Origin: Myroides sp.
GTDB taxonomy: Bacteria > Bacteroidota > Bacteroidia > Flavobacteriales > Flavobacteriaceae
DNA length: 5,248 nucleotides
Direction of reading: 5' to 3'
Assembly: GCA_018384465.1 (NCBI GenBank)
Contig: JAHAYQ010000235.1
Span: 1-5,248 of the forward strand
Made by a program: the position numbers and the translations under genes. The stretch's first letter is position 1. Every line of letters begins with the position of its first letter. Of the stretch, positions 1 through 5,248 are shown piece after piece. The notes beneath the pieces are model-generated. The model saw nothing but the letters and a program-made list of their open reading frames with translations. It made no database searches and was not told the DNA's origin.

Positions 1-1
1 T

Positions 2-169
2 TGGGAACCAATGGCTAAAGAAATTCCTATTAATTGTTTTAAAAAAGATCCAAGCATTAAGTCGTCTTTGGCATTTTTACGCAAAACGCCATGGGCACGT
101 GAAAAGGTAGAACATTTATACCTGAAAATTTATCCTCATCTTAAAAAAAATCAAAATTTAAATAGTTAG
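2..169 (+). CDS. VF530-family (DUF2132) small DNA-binding-like protein, 3' end only
   Basis: This is the C-terminal 55 codons of a gene that starts before the window; frame 2 is open from the first base to the TAG at 167-169. The peptide contains INCFKKDPSIKSS followed by FLRKTPWAREKVEHLYL. I recognise this as the core of the VF530/DUF2132 family, in which the FLRKTPWAR stretch is the most conserved part. Family members are usually about 70-90 residues, so roughly 20-30 N-terminal residues should lie outside the window. The family is named after a Vibrio fischeri protein described as DNA-binding; its cellular role is not established, so only the family call is safe. The tail after the conserved core is lysine- and asparagine-rich (HLKKNQNLNS) and probably disordered. 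The gene converges on the glycosyltransferase gene, and their 3' ends overlap by 12 bp. Confidence 0.85.
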   Translation, partial: WEPMAKEIPINCFKKDPSIKSSLAFLRKTPWAREKVEHLYLKIYPHLKKNQNLNS

Positions 170-1126
170 TATACGGTTGATTAGCACATCGGTATCATCT
201 GTAAAATCAATAGAAACAATATGGTTGGCCGTTATCCATTTTTGTAATTTAAGTAGATTAAAATCTTCCGAACCCATAACGCCTAATTCTTTTAAAGCTA
301 AGTAATTGCAATGTTGTTCAAATTGACCTTTTATAGGAATAACATATAGCATTTTTTTTAAATGAAGTACTTCGGCAGGAAATTCAAACCCCGCACCACA
401 TAAAACGCCTTTTGTGGTTGCTAAATACGATGTAAATAGCTGCTCGTCTATCGGTAAAAAAGTACAGTTACCTTGTTTTTTAGAAATCTTACTGAAAGGA
501 GAAAAAATGACCCAATCTACTTGTTTTAATTGCGATAAAACCTTGTATATTTCTTTGTTTCGGTAGCTTGGCAGATACACTAAGAAATAATCTTCGTTTG
601 CACAGTTCAATTTTTTAATAGAATCACGTAGTACGGGATGAAACGTATTTTCGTCGTATTTTGTAAAATGAAAACCTAATGAGGTTTGAACAGGCGCATA
701 TTTTTGTAGAATTAATTTACTAAAAGGATATTTTTTATTGGGTTTAGGTGCAGCGGGATGTAAAACAGCTGATTGATGGCTTAAACCAACAATCTTTTTT
801 TTGCGTAATTTGGCAGCGTAGGCTGTTACAGGTTCAAAGTCGTTGATAATAAGATCGTATTTATCTAATGATACTTTTTGCACCGAATTTAAAAATTGAA
901 GCATCGAATTTTTTCGTAAAATTTTATGATAATTTAATCCGCCGTTTTCCGAGTAAAATAATGATAAACCTTTATTTGTTATCGAATTTCCATTAAATTT
1001 TAATTGTGCATTTTGCCCTGAAATAAAGACATCTACTTCTGCTTTTTGTTTTAATTTCGGAACCAACACATTGGCGCGTACAATGTGCCCGTTGCCTGTT
1101 GCCTGAGTTGCGTAGAGAATTTTCAT
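158..1126 (-). CDS. MJ1255-type glycosyltransferase (GT-B fold, GT28/MurG-like)
   Basis: This 322-residue protein is a predicted sugar transferase using a nucleotide-sugar donor; acceptor and sugar are unknown. The N-terminus MKILYATQATGNGHIVRA (residues 1-18) is a first beta strand followed by a glycine-rich GNGH loop, as in MurG/GT28-like GT-B enzymes. The C-terminal half has GAGFEFPAE (244-252) and IPIKGQFEQHCN (263-274), matching the conserved donor-side block of the Glyco_trans_1_3 (MJ1255) family, where a G-GFE-P-E motif precedes a PIKGQ-EQ-N segment. Length is normal for the family and both halves are intact. No signal peptide or obvious membrane helix is seen, so it should be cytoplasmic or membrane-associated. 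The start ATG (1124-1126) overlaps the TGA of the upstream phosphoesterase gene as ATGA, which suggests translational coupling and fixes the start. That partner suggests a role in envelope glycolipid or polysaccharide metabolism, which is inference. The stop (158-160) lies inside the opposing VF530 gene. Confidence 0.88.
   Translation of the reverse strand: MKILYATQATGNGHIVRANVLVPKLKQKAEVDVFISGQNAQLKFNGNSITNKGLSLFYSENGGLNYHKILRKNSMLQFLNSVQKVSLDKYDLIINDFEPVTAYAAKLRKKKIVGLSHQSAVLHPAAPKPNKKYPFSKLILQKYAPVQTSLGFHFTKYDENTFHPVLRDSIKKLNCANEDYFLVYLPSYRNKEIYKVLSQLKQVDWVIFSPFSKISKKQGNCTFLPIDEQLFTSYLATTKGVLCGAGFEFPAEVLHLKKMLYVIPIKGQFEQHCNYLALKELGVMGSEDFNLLKLQKWITANHIVSIDFTDDTDVLINRILTI
1123..1126 (-). 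promoter_or_regulatory. ATGA stop/start overlap (likely translational coupling)
   Basis: The plus-strand bases TCAT read ATGA on the minus strand. The TGA ends the LpxH-like phosphoesterase and the ATG starts the glycosyltransferase. There is no strong Shine-Dalgarno sequence before this ATG; the preceding bases are a GAAGC followed by a T run. Re-initiation by ribosomes finishing the upstream gene is therefore the simplest way to start the second protein. The overlap itself is directly visible; the coupling is inferred. Confidence 0.7.
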
Positions 1127-1947
1127 TTAAAAAAAGCTTCAATTTCTTTATATTGATCGGGAGTTTGCTGTGGTTTTTGATCGATCTGATTCATTAAATC
1201 AATCAATAAATCGTCCTCGAACGCATAAATTTCCCAAGTTTTGTTGTTGTATTCCAATGCAGTTAAGTTTTCAATCCAATCACCCGAATTTAAGTAAGTG
1301 CAGGATCCTTTGGTGGTAGTTACCTTTCTAATTTGTGGCTGATGGATATGCCCGCAAATCACATAGTCAAACTTGTTTTCAATAGCTAGTTCTGATGCAG
1401 TTTGCTCAAAATCGCCAATAAATTTAACGGCCTTTTTTATGTTGTTTTTGATTTTTTTAGAGAACGAATATTTTTCACGCCCCAATTTTCCTAAAATCCA
1501 GTTGGTAAGATTGTTTAAACGAATTAGATAATCGTATCCTATACCGCCTAATTTTGCAATCCATTTAGAATGCTGTACAGATGAATCAAATACATCGCCA
1601 TGAAAAACCCAAGCTTTTTTGCCATCTAATTCAAAAATATATTTGTCGGCTAATTGAATTTTTCCAAAAGTCATGGGCGAAAATTTACGCAGAAATTCAT
1701 CATGATTTCCCGTAAGATAAATTACTTGGCAGTTGGTAAGCGATAAATTAAGTATGTACTTGATGATTTCGAGGTGACTTTCTGGGAAATAACTTTTTTT
1801 AAATTGCCAGATATCGATAAAGTCGCCGTTTAATATTAAAACATTCGGATCAATAGATTGTAGGTATCGCAATAACTCTTTAGCCTTACAACCATAAGTG
1901 CCCAAATGCGTATCTGATATAACGGCTATTTCTACTTTTCTTTTCAT
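1123..1947 (-). CDS. LpxH-like metallophosphoesterase (UDP-2,3-diacylglucosamine diphosphatase superfamily)
   Basis: This 274-residue calcineurin-like phosphoesterase carries the full metal-binding set in order: D12-T-H14, G41-D42, G80-N81-H82-D83, H116-G-D118 and G199-H200-I-H202. These line up with the D8, H10, D41, N79, H114, H195 and H197 ligands of E. coli LpxH, so an active di-metal centre is expected. Residues about 122-180 form a helical, basic, partly hydrophobic insert (for example LTNWILGKLG), in the place where LpxH proteins carry their lipid-binding lid. LpxH cleaves UDP-2,3-diacylglucosamine to lipid X and UMP in lipid A synthesis at the inner membrane face. This protein is longer than the usual 240 residues and has GNHD where E. 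coli LpxH has GNRD, so the same substrate is not assured and no gene symbol is given. The tail beyond residue 245 is acidic and glutamine-rich. It follows sbcC after 77 bp and overlaps the glycosyltransferase start by 4 bp. The ATG at 1945-1947 sits directly before the first beta strand. Confidence 0.88.
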   Translation of the reverse strand: MKRKVEIAVISDTHLGTYGCKAKELLRYLQSIDPNVLILNGDFIDIWQFKKSYFPESHLEIIKYILNLSLTNCQVIYLTGNHDEFLRKFSPMTFGKIQLADKYIFELDGKKAWVFHGDVFDSSVQHSKWIAKLGGIGYDYLIRLNNLTNWILGKLGREKYSFSKKIKNNIKKAVKFIGDFEQTASELAIENKFDYVICGHIHQPQIRKVTTTKGSCTYLNSGDWIENLTALEYNNKTWEIYAFEDDLLIDLMNQIDQKPQQTPDQYKEIEAFFK

Positions 1948-2024
1948 ATAAATAGAATTTTACCGAAAATAGCCACTACGTGTTACCTTATGGTTGCTCT
2001 AATATTATGCTTGTAATAAGATTG

Positions 2025-5000
2025 TTATATTGTTTCAATGAGGCTGCCATGTTCATCGGTTTTGGTAATTTGTAGAGCCGCCGGAATACGCTCTTTTAAT
2101 TCTTCAACATGCGAAATAATGCCTACAATACGGTTTTCTTTGTAAAGGCTGTTTAAGGTTTCAAATACAATATTTACCGATTCGGTGTCTTGCGTGCCAA
2201 AACCTTCATCAATAAAGAAAAAGCTTTTGTCTGTTTTATTATTTGCTTGTACACTTTCTGCCAACGCCAACGCCAAACTTAACGAAACCTGAAACGATTG
2301 ACCGCCCGATAAGGTTTTTACGCTTCGAGTTCGCCCTTCGTTTAAAAAATCAACTACTTCAAAATCATTGTTTTCATTTATTTGCAGGCACAATTGATTT
2401 CGAGTCATTTTTCTAAAACGCACATTGGCATTATCGCACAATTGTTTTAAGTAAATGGACGATATGTATTGGACAAACCCTGAACCTTTAAATAAATTCA
2501 TAATAGTTTTTAGATTTTCGGCACGTTTTTTAAGCTGATCTAATGTTGTTAAAAGTTCTTTTTTTTCAATGAAAGCTTTTGTTAATCGACTAATTTCTGC
2601 GTTGGTTTTGGTAACGTTTTCGGTTGTTATTTTTAATTCTATTTCGGCAGTTTCAACATCTTTTTGTAGTTGCAGGTATTCGTTTTCGTTAAAAAAAGTG
2701 CCTTGTAACTTCGCTTCTAAATTTTGGATTTCATTATTTAACGTTTTATAAGCGACTGTAAATTCTTCAATTTCATTTCGAACAACTTCAACATTTAGGT
2801 TTAAACCAAGTATTTCAACAACTTTTTCTTTGTGTTCGATGTTTTGATCGATGAGGTTTTGGTTGAAAGAATCATTTAATGCTTCCAGATTTTTTTGCAG
2901 ATCAAACAATTGTTTTTCAGTTGATATAATCGAAGCTTTTTGAACTTGAATTTGAGTATTTAACTGATTAAACTGCTGATTGTACAAGTTGAAGTCAGTT
3001 TCGGTTTTTTGGTTGAATACTTTTAGATCTTTTAACTTATGATTGATTTCTGCTATAGTAAATGCACTAAAATCAGCAAAATCGAGAACTTTTAAATTAC
3101 TTAAATTTTGATTAATCTGTGCTTGCTTTTCTGCTTCTTCTAACTTAAATTTTTCTAATGCTTTTTTGTATTTTTCAGTTGTTTCCTGCTGGTTTTCTAA
3201 TGTTGATCTTTGTTCTGAAATAAATTTATTCTTACTTTCGATCTGTTTTGCTAAATCAAACGAAGCTTGTTTCTTCTGTTGAAAATCCTCAAAATTACCC
3301 GCATTAAATTCTGTCCAAATAAAAGTAGTATTATGCTGAACTATTTGATTTTTTAAATCTTCTAAATGATTATTTTCATTTGAAAATTGATCTTGAAACA
3401 TTGTTAGTTTCTGAATTTTTTGTCGAATTTTAGTAGCAAACTCTGTAGCGTTTTTCTGTTTTTGTTCAACTATATTTATTTCGTTTTGAATTTCGTGTAA
3501 ATTAGAAGTAACATCATTCAACGTTAAAATTTCGGGGTGTTCTAACGACCCACACAGCGGACATGCCTCGCCGTTATGTAATTGGTGTGTAAAATGTGCT
3601 AATTCTTGCTGTACTTGATACGACTGCAATTTTGTGGTTAGTTCTTTCTTTTGTTGTAAAAAATCATCGTTTAACGTTTTTGTATCTTCTTCAAACGTTG
3701 AAACATTAATTTGGTCATTGATTAAGTCGTTTTTAATAAGCTGAATTTCATTATTTAACTGATTATTTTTTTCTTCTTGCAGACTCAGCTCTTTTACTAA
3801 ATAATGCTTTTTACTAAACCAATCGCCAATATTGATTAAAACAGTAGTTTCAATCTGTTTTTTAGTAAGCTCGTTTATTTCTTTTTCGGTTTCTTTTATG
3901 GTTTGCGATAATTGATTAACAATTTGTTCAACTTCGCGAACTTCGAGTTCACCATTTATTGTGCGCTGTTTTAATTTTACAACATCAGTAGTAAATTGAA
4001 GTATTTCGGCAATAAAACCTAAATCATTTTCCTGTAAACGTTTGTTTGGCAAATCATCAACATACGGTTTTAGTTCGTTTATGGCAGATTCAATTTTAAG
4101 TAATTCTGTTGCCGAATGTTGTAAGAGTGTTTTGTCTTTTAATAATTGATCTGATTTTTCTTGAATTTCACTTTCATGTTTTTTACTATCAATCAATAAC
4201 TGATTAAACGTTTTATAAACACGTTCGTAAAGTGCTAAATCCGTTTTTTTCTGATCGATTATTGCTTTTTGGTTGTTAAGCTCTATAAACTGACTTTTTT
4301 TATGTTGTAACGATTCAAAATCGGTTTTTATACTTTTTAATTGCTGTAATTTATCGTTAATAGCTTTAAATGTGGCTTGTTTTTCGGTTTGAATTTTAAC
4401 TTCACCATCAAGTTTCTCTTTTAAAATAGTTATGTTTTCTTCGGAAACTTCGTCGTAAACCGATAACTTTCCTTTTAAATGATTTAATTCAGTAAGGTTT
4501 TTACTATTTAAAGAAGAAGCTTTATCGAACAAATCATATTTATGCAAATTGAAAATTTCTTTCATCATCTGCGTGCGATATGCCGGCGTTAATTCTATAA
4601 ACTCTTTAAATTTTCCTTGCGGAATGATTATGGTTCTTTTAAAATTATCGTAGCTTAACTGCAGTAATTGCTCTGCATTGCTATGATCTAAAGGAACCCA
4701 TTCATTATCGATCCATTCGTAAAACACCACTGTTGCAGGTTTGATCTCTTCAAAACGTTTAGGATTGCGTTTAAAATCACGCGTAGCACGAAAAATTTTT
4801 CCTTCAAAGTTTTCAAAATCAAAGGCGATATATGATGAGTGCGACTTTAGATTCATCATATTATACGACCGTTTGTCCTTGGCGTTTAAACGTTCTGTTT
4901 CTCCGTATAAAGCAAAAGAAATGGCTTCTAAAATTGATGATTTTCCAGAGCCAACTGAACCAAATATCCCGAATAAACCTGCGCTTGTTAAGGTGGTAAA

Positions 5001-5063
5001 ATCTATGGTTTGTCTTTTTTGGTAAGAATAAAGTCCTTCTATGGTTAACTGAATGGGAATCAT
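2025..5063 (-). CDS. sbcC: SbcC, ATPase subunit of the SbcCD DNA exonuclease
   Basis: This is a complete 1012-residue SMC/Rad50-type ATPase, close to the usual SbcC size (E. coli about 1048). With SbcD it forms a complex that opens DNA hairpins and degrades blocked double-strand ends. The N-terminal half-domain has the Walker A loop GSVGSGKS (35-42) and a Q-loop in IIIPQGKF (P148-Q149-G150). A long charged, glutamine-, lysine- and glutamate-rich coiled coil runs from about 190 to 860. It is broken by the zinc-hook CPLC (C501-C504) near the middle, which in Rad50-like proteins joins the two coil apices through a shared zinc ion. The C-terminal half-domain has the ABC signature LSGGQ (918-922), Walker B FFFIDEGFG (D952, catalytic E953) and the H-loop histidine H985 in IISHVEEL. 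All catalytic elements are present with no frameshift. The start ATG (5061-5063) directly precedes the conserved first strand IPIQLTIEGLYSY. It lies 57 bp after the sbcD stop, as in the usual sbcD-sbcC order. Its coding strand is A-rich, typical of coiled-coil genes in AT-rich genomes. Confidence 0.97.
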   Translation of the reverse strand: MIPIQLTIEGLYSYQKRQTIDFTTLTSAGLFGIFGSVGSGKSSILEAISFALYGETERLNAKDKRSYNMMNLKSHSSYIAFDFENFEGKIFRATRDFKRNPKRFEEIKPATVVFYEWIDNEWVPLDHSNAEQLLQLSYDNFKRTIIIPQGKFKEFIELTPAYRTQMMKEIFNLHKYDLFDKASSLNSKNLTELNHLKGKLSVYDEVSEENITILKEKLDGEVKIQTEKQATFKAINDKLQQLKSIKTDFESLQHKKSQFIELNNQKAIIDQKKTDLALYERVYKTFNQLLIDSKKHESEIQEKSDQLLKDKTLLQHSATELLKIESAINELKPYVDDLPNKRLQENDLGFIAEILQFTTDVVKLKQRTINGELEVREVEQIVNQLSQTIKETEKEINELTKKQIETTVLINIGDWFSKKHYLVKELSLQEEKNNQLNNEIQLIKNDLINDQINVSTFEEDTKTLNDDFLQQKKELTTKLQSYQVQQELAHFTHQLHNGEACPLCGSLEHPEILTLNDVTSNLHEIQNEINIVEQKQKNATEFATKIRQKIQKLTMFQDQFSNENNHLEDLKNQIVQHNTTFIWTEFNAGNFEDFQQKKQASFDLAKQIESKNKFISEQRSTLENQQETTEKYKKALEKFKLEEAEKQAQINQNLSNLKVLDFADFSAFTIAEINHKLKDLKVFNQKTETDFNLYNQQFNQLNTQIQVQKASIISTEKQLFDLQKNLEALNDSFNQNLIDQNIEHKEKVVEILGLNLNVEVVRNEIEEFTVAYKTLNNEIQNLEAKLQGTFFNENEYLQLQKDVETAEIELKITTENVTKTNAEISRLTKAFIEKKELLTTLDQLKKRAENLKTIMNLFKGSGFVQYISSIYLKQLCDNANVRFRKMTRNQLCLQINENNDFEVVDFLNEGRTRSVKTLSGGQSFQVSLSLALALAESVQANNKTDKSFFFIDEGFGTQDTESVNIVFETLNSLYKENRIVGIISHVEELKERIPAALQITKTDEHGSLIETI
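3552..3563 (-). other. Zinc-hook CXXC motif of SbcC
   Basis: The codons for C501-P502-L503-C504 lie here, flanked by HNGEA before and GSLEHPE after. The motif sits almost exactly at the midpoint of the 1012-residue protein, between two long coiled-coil arms. This is the expected place for the Rad50/SbcC zinc hook, through which two SbcC subunits dimerise at the coil tips. Both cysteines are intact. Confidence 0.93.
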
Positions 5064-5120
5064 AATTTAATTATATTGGCGATTGAATAAAGAGAAAAGA
5101 TGATAGAACAAAGACGTTTT

Positions 5121-5248
5121 TTATTTTTCGAGATTATTCAAAACTTCATTAAACAAATCCATTAATTCATTATTTGGATCTTGTTGTGCGTGTTTGGATT
5201 TAAAATAATCTTTAAACAGATCTTTAATGTCCTGATTTAGGTTGATTT
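5121..5248 (-). CDS. sbcD: SbcD nuclease subunit, C-terminal end only (partial)
   Basis: An open minus-strand frame enters from the right edge and ends at TAA (5121-5123), giving the last 41 codons of a gene. The peptide begins INLNQDIKDLFKDYFKSKHA and ends NNLEK. An LF-DYF-SKH stretch followed by a short acidic helix (ELMDLFNEVL) is what I expect at the C-terminus of Bacteroidota SbcD proteins, after the nuclease and capping domains. The catalytic phosphoesterase motifs lie outside the window, so the call rests on this short tail and on its position immediately upstream of sbcC on the same strand, the standard sbcDC arrangement. SbcD supplies the Mn-dependent nuclease active site (Mre11 homologue), which SbcC gates by ATP hydrolysis. 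The 57 bp to the sbcC start contain no clear terminator, so co-transcription is likely. Confidence 0.8.
   Translation of the reverse strand, partial: INLNQDIKDLFKDYFKSKHAQQDPNNELMDLFNEVLNNLEK

Noticed and set aside
1964..1971. TATTTTCG on the minus strand, resembling the Bacteroidota -7 element TAnnTTTG upstream of the phosphoesterase gene
   Set aside because: It has one mismatch in the core, and there is no TTG at the expected -33 spacing. It is too weak to call a promoter.
2003..2018. Small inverted repeat TATTA-tgcttg-TAATA just after the sbcC stop
   Set aside because: The stem is only 5 AT pairs and no T run follows on the minus strand. It is expected by chance in AT-rich DNA and cannot be supported as a terminator.
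2569..2751. 60-codon plus-strand open frame (MKAFVNRLIS...) opposite sbcC
   Set aside because: It lies wholly antisense to the SbcC coiled-coil region. Its composition is explained by the complement of lysine-, glutamate- and asparagine-rich codons, and it matches no family I recognise.
4741..5025. 94-codon plus-strand open frame (MISSKRLGLRL...) opposite sbcC
   Set aside because: It is antisense to the conserved SbcC N-terminal ATPase domain, including Walker A. The selected sequence is clearly the minus strand, and there is no domain or plausible upstream signal.
5064..5120. sbcD-sbcC gap examined for a promoter, terminator or small RNA
   Set aside because: It is AT-rich with no stable hairpin, no clear promoter pair and no Shine-Dalgarno sequence. 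It looks like a plain intra-operon spacer.

Overview
The window is AT-rich, densely packed bacterial DNA that fits a member of the Bacteroidota, most likely a Flavobacteriaceae-type genome. This rests on the low GC content, the lack of clear Shine-Dalgarno sequences before the starts, and protein sequences that resemble flavobacterial homologues I recognise. No database search was possible, so the genus is not assigned.

Layout: positions 2-169 hold the 3' end of a plus-strand gene for a small VF530-family (DUF2132) protein. Everything else is on the minus strand. Read in the direction of transcription, from high to low coordinates, the order is: the last 41 codons of a probable sbcD (5121-5248), a complete sbcC of 1012 codons (2025-5063), a complete LpxH-like metallophosphoesterase (1123-1947), and a complete MJ1255-type glycosyltransferase (158-1126). 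Gaps are 57 bp (sbcD-sbcC) and 77 bp (sbcC-phosphoesterase). The last two genes overlap by 4 bp (ATGA). The glycosyltransferase and the VF530 gene converge and overlap by 12 bp. No gene-free stretch exceeds 80 bp.

Function: SbcD and SbcC form the Mre11-Rad50-like nuclease/ATPase complex that trims hairpins and blocked DNA ends. The downstream pair looks like an envelope or glycolipid module: a calcineurin-like phosphoesterase of the LpxH superfamily plus a GT-B glycosyltransferase, tightly coupled and probably acting on related substrates. Whether all four minus-strand genes share one transcript cannot be shown, but no convincing terminator separates them.

I see no tRNA, rRNA, CRISPR array, insertion sequence or phage gene. 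This looks like ordinary chromosomal housekeeping DNA, and I did not find a clearly undescribed system. The points most worth a second look are the uncharacterised phosphoesterase/glycosyltransferase pair and the doubt over whether the phosphoesterase is a true LpxH.
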